From the NCBI RefSeq assembly GCF_024628805.1, contig NZ_CP102382.1, forward strand, positions 1,054,001 through 1,118,000: DNA of 64,000 nucleotides, in the 5' to 3' direction. Both the position numbers and the translations under genes were made by a program. This document shows, piece by piece, positions 1 to 6,892 of this stretch; within the stretch, counting starts at the first letter, position 1; every line of letters starts with the position of its first letter. This DNA is from Paenimyroides aestuarii (lineage in GTDB: Bacteria > Bacteroidota > Bacteroidia > Flavobacteriales > Flavobacteriaceae). The notes below the pieces were generated by a model. That model did no database searches. It was given only the letters and a program-made list of their open reading frames with translations, and had not been told where the DNA came from.

Positions 1-115
1 GTTCTAAAGTATTTTCTGCATTAACTCCTATCTTCCGAATGCTGATTTCGCGTTCAAGTTTAAGAATCTCTAGTTCTTTGTTAACTTCTTCGTATGAGGT
101 GTATTTTGTTTTCAT
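1..115 (-). CDS. DUF6327-like small protein (partial, 3' end outside window)
   Basis: A minus-strand reading frame starts at the ATG at 113-115 and runs off the left edge of the window. The visible part, about 38 residues, begins MKTKYTSYEEVNKELEILK and is charged and helical. This start resembles the small DUF6327 family that in flavobacteria lies directly after a YtxH protein and a holin-like protein, and that is the arrangement here: 5 bases separate it from the upstream holin-like gene. Function is unknown. The family assignment rests on the N-terminus and on gene order. Confidence 0.6.
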   Translation of the reverse strand, partial: MKTKYTSYEEVNKELEILKLEREISIRKIGVNAENTLE

Positions 116-120
116 AAGCA

Positions 121-471
121 CTAGTCAAAAAAGATTTTAGAAAATTTTTTAAGAACAGGAATATCAATAATTGATTTGCGAAGATTATAAATTATAATTG
201 CAACCAAAATATAGAATCCTCCTACTATTAAAAAACCAAATGTGTTGCTGTCTAAAGCTTTTCCAATGGCAAATGCTGCAGCAAATGACAAGAAAAACAG
301 TGATAAAACAGCAAATAAACTTAAAGCAAAAATTTTTAAAATAAAGCCTGTAGCTTTTGCTGATACTTTGAAACCTAACAACGAATAATAATCGATATTG
401 GTTTCTAAGTAAGCTTTGGCTTCAGACTTTATTTCATGAAGATTATTTTTTAGTTCTTCACTCAAACCCAT
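121..471 (-). CDS. Holin-like / DUF1469-type two-helix membrane protein
   Basis: This 116-residue protein has an amphipathic N-terminal segment (about residues 1-40) and two hydrophobic helices (about 43-69 and 79-96). It ends in a short basic tail. The layout matches the phage-holin-family/DUF1469 proteins annotated in many Bacteroidota; the name comes from remote similarity, and no lysis function is implied. It lies 3 bases after the YtxH gene and 5 bases before a DUF6327-like gene, all on the minus strand, so the three probably form one transcript. In relatives this trio is often linked to envelope stress, but nothing here tests that. The family call is fairly secure; the role is unknown. 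Confidence 0.7.
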   Translation of the reverse strand: MGLSEELKNNLHEIKSEAKAYLETNIDYYSLLGFKVSAKATGFILKIFALSLFAVLSLFFLSFAAAFAIGKALDSNTFGFLIVGGFYILVAIIIYNLRKSIIDIPVLKKFSKIFFD

Positions 472-474
472 AAA

Positions 475-855
475 TTACTTTAATTCAGACTTGATATTGT
501 CTGCAGCCTTGTTAGTCATATCTTTTGCCTTATCAACTGCATTAGAAGCTTGTCCTTTTAATTCAGCCAACTTGCGCTCTAAACTAGCAATGACATCTTC
601 TTTTTTGTCATCAGCCTTGTTTAATAAGGAATTGAACGACGACTCAAAATCTCCTTTTCTAGAAGAAATTAAACTCTTCACTTGATTTTTCAATTCATCC
701 ATTTTGCAATTCAAATCGTCTGTTCCTGATTTGAATCCGTCAGAGATTTTCTTTCTCGTTTTTTCACCTTGCTCAGGTGCCAATAAAACGCCAGCAACAG
801 CACCAACTGCTGCACCTGCTAAAATCGCTACTAATGTGTTTCCTGTTTTTCCCAT
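475..855 (-). CDS. YtxH domain-containing protein
   Basis: This 126-residue protein has a Gly/Ala-rich hydrophobic segment (about residues 6-26) followed directly by the YtxH signature GVLLAPEQGEKTRKKI. A long Lys/Glu/Asp-rich helical tail follows, probably coiled coil. YtxH proteins are small single-pass membrane proteins, often induced by general or envelope stress; their biochemical role is not established. It is the first gene of the minus-strand trio. A near-consensus -7 box in minus orientation (TAACTTTA, plus positions 894-901) lies about 40 bases upstream of the start. Confidence 0.85.
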   Translation of the reverse strand: MGKTGNTLVAILAGAAVGAVAGVLLAPEQGEKTRKKISDGFKSGTDDLNCKMDELKNQVKSLISSRKGDFESSFNSLLNKADDKKEDVIASLERKLAELKGQASNAVDKAKDMTNKAADNIKSELK

Positions 856-980
856 AACAAATTTTATTTTTTTAATTAATGATTTATTTAGAATTAAAGT
901 TACGCAATTTTTTTTAAAAAGCTGTTAACAACCGGTTAAAATTTAATTGCTTGTAGATTAATAACCCCAAAAAATCTATT

Positions 981-988
981 TATATTTG
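981..988 (+). promoter_or_regulatory. -7 promoter box for the symporter gene
   Basis: TATATTTG is an exact match to the Bacteroidota primary sigma factor -7 consensus TAnnTTTG. It lies 26 bases upstream of the ATG at 1014, which gives a short leader. The -33 element is not clear. Confidence 0.6.
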
Positions 989-1013
989 CTTTTCAACATT
1001 TTACCAAACACAC

Positions 1014-2450
1014 ATGTTTAAAAGCAAATTAGGAATATTAACTACAGTTTTTGTAACACTAGCAATAATTATTACTTTTTTATACGAATTTGATGTTTTA
1101 GCCATTTCGCCCAGCTTTATGATTGCTGTTCGTTGGATAGTAGCTCTTATGCTGATATTAAATGGTTTTGCAAGAAAAAACCTCACCACATGGATTATAA
1201 CATGTATGATTTTAGGGGTTTTTATTGGAATCGATTTTCCCAATGCAGCAGTAGCCTTGCAGCCATTGAGCAAAGGATTTATAAAATTGGTAAAAACAAT
1301 CGTAGCTCCTATTATTTTTGCAACATTGGTGTATGGAATAGCAGGACATTCAGATTTAAAACAAGTGGGAAGAATGGCATGGAAATCAATGCTTTATTTC
1401 TTTTGTGCCACATCATGCGCCATTTTTATTGGGTTGGCAGTGATTAATATTACCAAAGCAGGTGAGGGGATCGATTTGCAAAGCATGCCTCAAGAAGAAC
1501 TTCCGGCAACAAAAGCACCCGATGCAGCTTTAGAACATTTACCAGAAAATGTGCATGGTATATACAAATTTGCGCATTTTATTTACGATTTGTTTCCAGA
1601 AAACATCGTGAAATCTATGTATGAAAACCAAGTGCTGCAAGTAGTTGTTTTTTCGGTTATTTTTGGAATTGGCTTAGCAATGGTTGAAGAAAAAAAACGT
1701 AAACCTTTGGTTGATTTCACTGAAAGCTTGTCGGAAACCATGTTTAAATTCACCAACCTCATTATGTATTTTGCACCAATAGGTGTAGGAGCAGCAATGG
1801 CATACACAGTTGGGCATTTAGGCGTAGATATTCTTAAAAACCTATTCATGCTTTTAGGTTCTCTTTATTTGGCACTGCTTCTTTTTATGTTGCTTGTTTT
1901 TGTGCCGGTCATGCTCTATTTAAAAATACCTATAAAAAAGTTTATCGAGGCAGTAAAAGAACCTGTTTCTATTGCTTTTGCCACCACAAGTTCCGATGCT
2001 GCTTTGCCAAAAGCCATGAGTGCTATGGAAAAGTTTGGTGTGCCACGAAAAATTGTATCGTTTGTAATACCTACGGGTTACAGTTTTAACTTAGATGGCA
2101 CATCGTTGTATCTGTCACTGGCATCAATATTTGTGGCACAAGCCGCAGGTATGAATTTAGATATTGGACAGCAAATAGGAATTGCCTTTACTTTAATGAT
2201 TACATCAAAAGGGGTGGCGGCTGTTCCGCGTGCTTCATTGATTGTGTTAATTGCCACTGCCGAGCAATTTGGATTGCCGGTGTTCATCATTGCCGCTATT
2301 TTAGGGATTGATGAATTAATGGATATGGCACGAACATCGGTAAACGTTATCGGTAACTGTTTGGCAACAGTGGTGGTGGCCAAATGGGAAAAAGAATTTG
2401 ACGAAGAAGCTCCATACCGATTGACAGATGAAGTGTTAGATGAGGTTTAG
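1014..2450 (+). CDS. Dicarboxylate/amino acid:cation symporter (DAACS, SLC1 family)
   Basis: This 478-residue polytopic inner-membrane transporter would import acidic or neutral amino acids or C4-dicarboxylates with sodium ions or protons. The C-terminal half carries the family signatures: the serine-rich TTSSDAALPKAM loop near residues 323-334, NLDGTSLYL (NMDGT motif) near 359, the KGVAAVPRAS re-entrant segment, and DMARTSVNVIGN near residue 448. In the archaeal homologue GltPh the last motif is RTxxNVxGD, and its Asp contributes to a sodium site; here that position is Asn. Length is slightly above the usual 410-450 because of an N-terminal extension and a loop near residues 150-190. It has its own promoter and a strong terminator at 2535. 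Substrate is not predictable. Confidence 0.9.
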   Translation: MFKSKLGILTTVFVTLAIIITFLYEFDVLAISPSFMIAVRWIVALMLILNGFARKNLTTWIITCMILGVFIGIDFPNAAVALQPLSKGFIKLVKTIVAPIIFATLVYGIAGHSDLKQVGRMAWKSMLYFFCATSCAIFIGLAVINITKAGEGIDLQSMPQEELPATKAPDAALEHLPENVHGIYKFAHFIYDLFPENIVKSMYENQVLQVVVFSVIFGIGLAMVEEKKRKPLVDFTESLSETMFKFTNLIMYFAPIGVGAAMAYTVGHLGVDILKNLFMLLGSLYLALLLFMLLVFVPVMLYLKIPIKKFIEAVKEPVSIAFATTSSDAALPKAMSAMEKFGVPRKIVSFVIPTGYSFNLDGTSLYLSLASIFVAQAAGMNLDIGQQIGIAFTLMITSKGVAAVPRASLIVLIATAEQFGLPVFIIAAILGIDELMDMARTSVNVIGNCLATVVVAKWEKEFDEEAPYRLTDEVLDEV

Positions 2451-2534
2451 AAAAATCTTTCATTATTATGAATACCTCACAGATTTTTTTAAAATAAATT
2501 TTCAGTAAAAATACATCAAAGATTAATAACAGGG

Positions 2535-2575
2535 AAAACGATTGTAAATAAAGGCTTTACAATCGTTTTTTGATT
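2535..2575 (+). terminator. Rho-independent terminator after the symporter gene
   Basis: A perfect 14-bp stem (2535-2548 with 2556-2569) with a 7-base loop is followed by a T-rich tract. It lies 85 bases after the stop codon at 2450. Confidence 0.8.
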
Positions 2576-2755
2576 TTTTGGTAATGAGGTAAAAAGCAGA
2601 AAAAAGCGAGGTTAGGCAAAAGTAAGGTTACTAAAACGTTACTTTTAAATATCCGAAATAATCGTTATAAAAATCTGTATTTCAACTTTTTGCATAGTTT
2701 TTCATATTGTTCCGTAGTTCACATAGGTTTAATTTTATCATTAAGAATTGTGAGT

Positions 2756-3008
2756 ATGGAAACGACAAAAAAAACAACGTTTAAGGTTCTTTTCTACCTT
2801 AAAAAGAATGCCCCCGAAGAAAAACGGAAAAGTTACGGTTATGTGCAGGATTACCGTAAACGGCAAGCAGTCTGCATTCAGCACCAAGCTGGATATTTCC
2901 ACAATAAATTGGGATTTGAAGTACGGCAGGGTTTTAGGCAAAAGTCGAGAAGCCCAAGAGGTAAACGGTAAACTTGACAAGATACGTCTGGGTATTGAAA
3001 GCAGATAG
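2756..3008 (+). pseudogene. Tyrosine recombinase (integrase) N-terminal remnant, frameshifted and truncated
   Basis: The ATG at 2756 opens METTKKTTFKVLFYLKKNAP, the usual beginning of the arm-type DNA-binding domain of Bacteroidetes conjugative-transposon integrases. After the five-C run at 2811-2815 the homologous reading continues in another frame as KKNGKVTVMCRITVNGK and on to KLDKIRLGIESR, ending at a stop at 3006-3008. Removing one C restores a single frame, so a one-base insertion in the C run is the likely lesion. About 83 residues remain of a protein that is normally near 400: there is no core-binding domain and no catalytic R-H-R-Y domain. It is an inactive relic of an integrated element between the symporter gene and glnS. 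Confidence 0.8.
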
Positions 3009-3159
3009 GTTATTTTTTAATTCTACGAATAGTTCCTTTCAGATTATTTTATTTTCTGCACTCATTTTTACATCAAGCATAATGTTTAAAATCTAAAAGT
3101 TTACTATTTTAGTGGATTCTTAAGGACTAAAAATCCCTAATCAAATAAAGCTTATTTCA

Positions 3160-3216
3160 ATGTCGGAAGAACAGAAGAAAATATTAGAGCAACAGCTCTG
3201 GAATATAGTCCGATAG
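3160..3216 (+). pseudogene. hsdM-like N-terminal remnant (type I restriction-modification)
   Basis: An 18-codon frame, MSEEQKKILEQQLWNIVR followed by TAG, matches in its first 16 residues the usual beginning of type I N-6 adenine methylase subunits in Bacteroidetes, which continue from WNI into the HsdM N-terminal domain. Here homology ends at WNI, right next to a short palindrome. No other part of a type I system lies nearby. I read it as the scar of a deleted restriction-modification locus. The match is short, so chance cannot be excluded, but the position 150 bases after an integrase remnant supports it. Confidence 0.5.
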
Positions 3217-3236
3217 CGCGGATTTGCAATCCGTGC
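3216..3236. repeat. REP-like palindrome
   Basis: GCGCGGATT-TGC-AATCCGTGC forms a 9-bp stem with one G-T pair and a 3-base loop, directly after the hsdM-like remnant. The same outer arms (GCGGATT and GCAATCTGTG) recur in an expanded form at 10478-10526 beside a RAYT transposase remnant. This fits a REP-type palindromic repeat. Confidence 0.5.
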
Positions 3237-3272
3237 TTTTATAACTGTATTTTTATAATTGTTTTTTTTAAT

Positions 3273-3349
3273 GCTGCAAGGTTTTATAAACCTTGTAGCT
3301 CTATATTTTCAATAATTCATACCTACAAGGTCAAATAGCACCTTGCAGG
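3273..3349. repeat. Twin-palindrome intergenic repeat, copy 1
   Basis: There are two imperfect palindromes. The first has a 12-bp stem (GCTGCAAGGTTT at 3273-3284 with AAACCTTGTAGC at 3288-3299). The second has CCTACAAGGT at 3322-3331 with ACCTTGCAGG at 3340-3349. They are 22 bases apart. The same core arms occur as a pair at 60996-61068 and singly at 43239-43269, so this is a dispersed intergenic element rather than only a terminator. Confidence 0.7.
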
Positions 3350-3386
3350 CTTAATTAGAAATGAGTAAAATTATATTTACAAACAA

Positions 3387-3413
3387 AAAATCCCAACTTA
3401 TAGCTGGGATTTT
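3387..3413 (-). terminator. Terminator after glnS
   Basis: A 9-bp stem (AAAATCCCA at 3387-3395 with TGGGATTTT at 3405-3413) is followed on the minus strand by a T-run. It lies 20 bases past the glnS stop. Confidence 0.75.
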
Positions 3414-3432
3414 CATTCATTTATAAAAAAAC

Positions 3433-5118
3433 TTACTCTTTACTTTCAATTTTTGCCCACGTATCACGCAATCCTACGGTTTTGTTAAACACCAATTTTT
3501 CTGTTGTTGAATCTTTATCAACAGCAAAATAACCCAAACGTTGAAACTGGAATTTATCGCCGCTTACAGCCGTCTTTAAGCTAGGTTCTACATAGCCTGT
3601 AATCACTTTTAAAGAATCTGGATTGATGTATTCTTTAAAATCAACTTCTTTGTTTCCATCAGGATTTTCGTGTGTAAACAAACGGTCGTAAATACGCACT
3701 TCGGCTTCCACAGCATGCGGAATCGAAACCCAATGAATGGTTCCTTTCACCTTGCGTTTAGATGCTTCTGTTCCGCTTCCCGATCTAGAATCTGCATCAT
3801 AGGTTACATGAATTTCGGTAATGTTTCCGTTTGCATCTTTCACAACGCTTTCTCCTTGAATAATGTAAGCATTCTTTAAACGTACTTCCTTTCCTAAGGT
3901 TAAACGGAAAAATTTCTTGTCGGCATCTTCCTTAAAATCTTCACGTTCAATATATAATTCTTTTGAAAAAGGAACTTTTCTATAGGTTAATTCTTCTGCT
4001 TCCGGATTGTTTTCAGCATCTAACCATTCTTCTTGTCCTTCCGGATAATTGGTGATTACTAATTTCACTGGATCTAAAACAGCCATTACGCGATCGGTGA
4101 TCTTGTTTAAATCTTCGCGCACACAAAATTCTAACAGCGACACATCGATTAAATTGGTGCGTTTTGCAATTCCAATGGTATCGGCAAAGTTGCGAATGGC
4201 AGCAGGTGTGTATCCACGGCGACGCATACCAGAAATGGTGCTCATGCGCGGATCGTCCCAACCGGTTACGTGTTTTTCGTTTACCAATTGTAATAATTTA
4301 CGTTTGGAAACCACTGTGTGCGATAAATTTCTACGGGCAAATTCGCGCTGTTTTGGTCGAACTTTTTCGTTATCATAAATCTGATCTAAAAACCAATCAT
4401 ACAATTCGCGGTGCGGTAAAAATTCTAAGGTACAGAACGAATGGGAAATTTGTTCGATATAATCGCTTTCTCCATGAGCCCAGTCATACATTGGATAAAT
4501 TTTCCAATTAGCGCCTGTTCTGTGGTGCGATGCATTGATGATGCGGTACATAATTGGGTCACGCATTAGCATATTAGGTGATGCCATATCTATCTTTGCT
4601 CGCAAAATATATTCGCCTTCGGCAAACTCGCCGTTTTTCATGCGCTCGAACAAATCCAAGTTTTCTTCCACCGAACGGTCGCGGTTTGGTGAATGCACTC
4701 CGGGCTGCGTGGGTGTTCCTTTTTGTTTTGCGATTTCGTCTGCCGATAAATTATCAACATACGCTTTTCCTTTTTTGATTAAAAGAACCGCCCAATCATA
4801 CAATTCCTGAAAATAATCAGAAGCGTATAGTTCTTTATCCCATTTAAAACCCAACCATTCCACATCGCGCTTAATGGCATCAACAAACTCTTGTTCTTCT
4901 TTTGCAGGGTTGGTATCATCGAAACGCAAATTAACAGGTGCGTTGTAATCCAATCCCAAACCAAAGTTTAAACAGATCGATGATGCGTGCCCAATGTGCA
5001 AATATCCGTTAGGCTCGGGCGGAAAACGAAAACGTAATTTATTTGGTGGCAAACCATTTTTTAAATCTTCTTCAATAATTTGCTCTATAAAATTCAGTGA
5101 TTTTTCTTTTGTTGACAT
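3433..5118 (-). CDS. glnS: Glutaminyl-tRNA synthetase
   Basis: This cytoplasmic class I aminoacyl-tRNA synthetase charges tRNA-Gln. It has 561 residues, close to E. coli GlnS (554). The N-terminal catalytic core shows [13 protein letters not shown] with the HIGH motif at 41-44 and [10 protein letters not shown] near 64-73. A KMSKS-equivalent VVSKRKL lies near residue 270. The C-terminal beta-barrel anticodon-binding domain follows from about 350 to the end. The DDTNP pattern and the C-terminal barrel separate it from bacterial GluRS. A perfect minus-strand -7 box (TATCTTTG, plus 5139-5146) lies about 20 bases upstream. It is transcribed alone and ends at a terminator. Confidence 0.95.
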   Translation of the reverse strand: MSTKEKSLNFIEQIIEEDLKNGLPPNKLRFRFPPEPNGYLHIGHASSICLNFGLGLDYNAPVNLRFDDTNPAKEEQEFVDAIKRDVEWLGFKWDKELYASDYFQELYDWAVLLIKKGKAYVDNLSADEIAKQKGTPTQPGVHSPNRDRSVEENLDLFERMKNGEFAEGEYILRAKIDMASPNMLMRDPIMYRIINASHHRTGANWKIYPMYDWAHGESDYIEQISHSFCTLEFLPHRELYDWFLDQIYDNEKVRPKQREFARRNLSHTVVSKRKLLQLVNEKHVTGWDDPRMSTISGMRRRGYTPAAIRNFADTIGIAKRTNLIDVSLLEFCVREDLNKITDRVMAVLDPVKLVITNYPEGQEEWLDAENNPEAEELTYRKVPFSKELYIEREDFKEDADKKFFRLTLGKEVRLKNAYIIQGESVVKDANGNITEIHVTYDADSRSGSGTEASKRKVKGTIHWVSIPHAVEAEVRIYDRLFTHENPDGNKEVDFKEYINPDSLKVITGYVEPSLKTAVSGDKFQFQRLGYFAVDKDSTTEKLVFNKTVGLRDTWAKIESKE

Positions 5119-5138
5119 TGTTTTTCTAACTTTATATG

Positions 5139-5146
5139 CAAAGATA
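5139..5146 (-). promoter_or_regulatory. -7 promoter box of glnS
   Basis: On the minus strand this reads TATCTTTG, an exact TAnnTTTG match, 20 bases upstream of the glnS start. Confidence 0.6.
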
Positions 5147-5153
5147 GAAAATG

Positions 5154-5174
5154 TTTAAAGTTTAAAGTTTAAAG
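5154..5174. repeat. Heptamer tandem repeat (TTTAAAG x3)
   Basis: Three exact copies of TTTAAAG lie between the divergent glnS and folB promoters, upstream of the glnS -7 box. Copy number could vary by slippage. Confidence 0.7.
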
Positions 5175-5201
5175 TTCATAAAAAAACAGATGAAAAGTTA
5201 G

Positions 5202-5209
5202 TAACTTTG
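5202..5209 (+). promoter_or_regulatory. -7 promoter box of folB
   Basis: TAACTTTG matches TAnnTTTG and lies 17 bases before the folB ATG at 5227. The leader would be very short or absent. Confidence 0.5.
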
Positions 5210-5226
5210 AACCTTAAACAAAAGAT

Positions 5227-5586
5227 ATGGGAATTATTCGCTTAACAAACATACGTGTTTTCACCAACCATGGCTGTTTGGTTGAAGAAGCCAAAATAGG
5301 TTCGGATTACCGTGTAGATTTAGAAATTAAAGCCGATTTGCGAAAATCTGCAGCGACAGATGAATTGGTCGATACGGTAGATTATGTGCATTTAAACCAA
5401 ATTGTAAAGGAAGAAATGGCCATACGCTCTAAATTGTTAGAACATGTTGCCAAGCGCATCATTGTGCGTATTTTTGATGAATTGCCCATGGTTTCGCGAA
5501 TTTTGCTAGAAGTTTCAAAAATAAATCCGCCTATTGGTGGTGATGTACAGCAAGTTACTATTGTTATGGAAGAATACCGGGCATAA
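5227..5586 (+). CDS. folB: Dihydroneopterin aldolase
   Basis: This 119-residue cytoplasmic enzyme converts 7,8-dihydroneopterin to 6-hydroxymethyl-7,8-dihydropterin and glycolaldehyde in folate synthesis. Length fits the T-fold family. Visible signatures are GIIRLTNIRVFTNHGC near the N-terminus, DTVDYVHLNQIV in the middle (DTVDY is characteristic), the EHVAKRI helix with its conserved Glu, and a C-terminal INPPIGGDVQQVTI strand (KPxxP-like region). It is divergently transcribed from glnS and lies upstream of tRNA-Cys, which has its own promoter. Confidence 0.9.
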   Translation: MGIIRLTNIRVFTNHGCLVEEAKIGSDYRVDLEIKADLRKSAATDELVDTVDYVHLNQIVKEEMAIRSKLLEHVAKRIIVRIFDELPMVSRILLEVSKINPPIGGDVQQVTIVMEEYRA

Positions 5587-5623
5587 TTTTGTGCTTTAGG
5601 TTTTGATATTTAATTTTTTGTAG

Positions 5624-5631
5624 TAGATTTG
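5624..5631 (+). promoter_or_regulatory. -7 promoter box of tRNA-Cys
   Basis: TAGATTTG matches TAnnTTTG. A TTTTG at 5601-5605 gives 18-base spacing for a -33 element. The mature tRNA starts at 5649. Confidence 0.6.
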
Positions 5632-5648
5632 CAAACACATTACACAAT

Positions 5649-5719
5649 GGCATCTTGGCCGAGTGGCTAGGCAACGGTCTGCAAAACCGTGTACAGCGGT
5701 TCGAATCCGCTAGATGCCT
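5649..5719 (+). tRNA. tRNA-Cys (GCA)
   Basis: The cloverleaf can be drawn by eye. The acceptor GGCATCT pairs with AGATGCC. The D-arm contains GAGTGGCTAGGCAA. The anticodon stem CGGTC/AACCG carries anticodon GCA at 5681-5683. The T-arm contains GCGGTTCGAATCCGC. The discriminator base is T, as expected for tRNA-Cys, and the CCA end is not encoded. A terminator hairpin follows at 5726. Confidence 0.95.
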
Positions 5720-5723
5720 CTTT

Positions 5724-5753
5724 AAAAAACCTTCAATTTTGAAGGTTTTTTTG
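5724..5753 (+). terminator. Terminator after tRNA-Cys
   Basis: An 11-bp stem (5726-5736 with 5739-5749) is followed by a T-run. Confidence 0.8.
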
Positions 5754-5775
5754 TTTTAGTATATTTTGTGTTTTT

Positions 5776-5800
5776 CAAATTGCTATATTTATCTTTAAAA
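5776..5800 (+). repeat. 25-nt promoter-region direct repeat, copy 1
   Basis: The segment from CAAATTGCTATATTTATC to TTTAAAA is identical to 6197-6221. Each copy ends 8-9 bases before a start codon and contains a near-consensus -7 box (TATCTTTA). Confidence 0.7.
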
Positions 5801-5808
5801 TTTATCCG

Positions 5809-6192
5809 ATGAGAAAGTTAGTTATTATATTTTCTTTCGTCCTATTGAACAACTGCATAGTTAAGGCACAAGAAAATCGTGTGGATACAGGGAAAAAGTT
5901 TGCACAAAAAGAGCTTGATTTAGCATTGGCTATCGAAAAAGAGAATCCTAATTACGTTGGTGTGAAACCTTTAATTAAGAATGAAGAGATGGCAATTCAA
6001 GTAATAGAGCCAATAGTAGTTGGAAAATATGGTAAAGAGAGAATTGAATTGCAAAAACCTTATAAAGTTCATAAAATAGAACAATATTATATAATATCAG
6101 GAACTTTGCCGTTTGGATCTATAGGAGGAACATTTGTAATTATTATTGATGAAACAAATGCAAGAGTATTGCATTTAACTCATTACAAATAA
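5809..6192 (+). CDS. Secreted YbbC/YhhH-like NTF2-fold immunity-type protein
   Basis: This 127-residue protein has a signal peptide (about residues 1-21, cleavage after VKAQ). The mature part has the pattern seen in the NTF2-fold immunity/YbbC-YhhH family: a central AIQVIEPIVVGKYGKERI helix, then a hydrophobic hairpin ending YYIISGTLPFGSIGGTFVIIID and a C-terminal strand VLHLTHYK. Members in polymorphic-toxin loci neutralise toxins; many others, like this one, stand alone with no toxin gene nearby. Export from the cytoplasm would be unusual for a classical immunity protein. It shares a 25-nt upstream segment with the next gene. Confidence 0.6.
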   Translation: MRKLVIIFSFVLLNNCIVKAQENRVDTGKKFAQKELDLALAIEKENPNYVGVKPLIKNEEMAIQVIEPIVVGKYGKERIELQKPYKVHKIEQYYIISGTLPFGSIGGTFVIIIDETNARVLHLTHYK

Positions 6193-6196
6193 TTTC

Positions 6197-6221
6197 CAAA
6201 TTGCTATATTTATCTTTAAAA
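6197..6221 (+). repeat. 25-nt promoter-region direct repeat, copy 2
   Basis: Identical to 5776-5800. It is placed directly before the lipoprotein gene at 6230 and starts 5 bases after the preceding stop codon. Confidence 0.7.
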
Positions 6222-6229
6222 ATCATACC

Positions 6230-6781
6230 ATGAAAAAAATTGCATTATTCTTTTTACTGATAGCTATTGCTGCTTGTTCTTCAGAATCGTTATCGGTGAA
6301 GAAAGCTACCAACTTAATTGAAAGTCATACCGAAAAATATCCCTATTTTGAAACAACAAACTTTCAGCTTGGTGAACATAAATTCAATATTCGGAAAGAT
6401 GCTGCCGAACTATCGCAACTAAAAAGCCTAGCCGCCCAAAATTTAATTACATTGAACACCGTGAAAACCACTAAAAAATGGCTTTCTAAAGACTCGGTTT
6501 CGGTTGTAAATATTGCATTAACCGCAGAAGCATCGCCATATGTAGTGGAGCAAAAAAAGAATAGGGCAGAGGTGAAAAGCTATCTTTTTACCATTCAAGA
6601 AGATTCGGATGTGCAACTGGAATTGAACAACAAAACAAAAGCAACTGCTACGGCAAAGCTTATAAAAACTGCGACGCCATTTGCAACAGCTCAAACAGAC
6701 AGCAACCCGAATGCTGCATTTATTACCAAAAAATTCACTTTAAAATATGCAAAAGATACCGGTTGGTATGTGGTAAAGTAA
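6230..6781 (+). CDS. Hypothetical lipoprotein
   Basis: This 183-residue protein has a lipoprotein signal peptide (lipobox IAAC, lipidated Cys16, then SSES). The mature part is rich in Thr, Lys and Ala and is probably mostly beta, ending TLKYAKDTGWYVVK. I do not recognise a family. The Ser after the Cys gives no clear Lol retention or surface-export signal. It has a duplicated copy of the promoter segment found before the preceding gene, so the two may be co-regulated although their proteins are unrelated. Confidence 0.7.
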   Translation: MKKIALFFLLIAIAACSSESLSVKKATNLIESHTEKYPYFETTNFQLGEHKFNIRKDAAELSQLKSLAAQNLITLNTVKTTKKWLSKDSVSVVNIALTAEASPYVVEQKKNRAEVKSYLFTIQEDSDVQLELNNKTKATATAKLIKTATPFATAQTDSNPNAAFITKKFTLKYAKDTGWYVVK

Positions 6782-6845
6782 TTCAAAAACGACAGGTAAA
6801 CTTAATTAAACAGTTGAGCCATTCTGCAATTCCACAAAAAATATT

Positions 6846-6853
6846 TATATTTG
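6846..6853 (+). promoter_or_regulatory. -7 promoter box of the amino acid permease
   Basis: TATATTTG is an exact TAnnTTTG match 40 bases before the ATG at 6893. Confidence 0.55.
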
Positions 6854-6892
6854 ATTTTAAGTAAATTTTAACAAATAAAAAAATACCGATAT

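Noticed and set aside
2678..2755. Extension of the integrase remnant upstream of 2756
   Set aside because: The residues before METTKKTTFKVLF do not resemble the family; family starts agree with 2756.
3273..3349. CRISPR-like repeat arrangement of the palindromes
   Set aside because: Only two units, different spacers and arms, no leader and no cas genes anywhere in the window.
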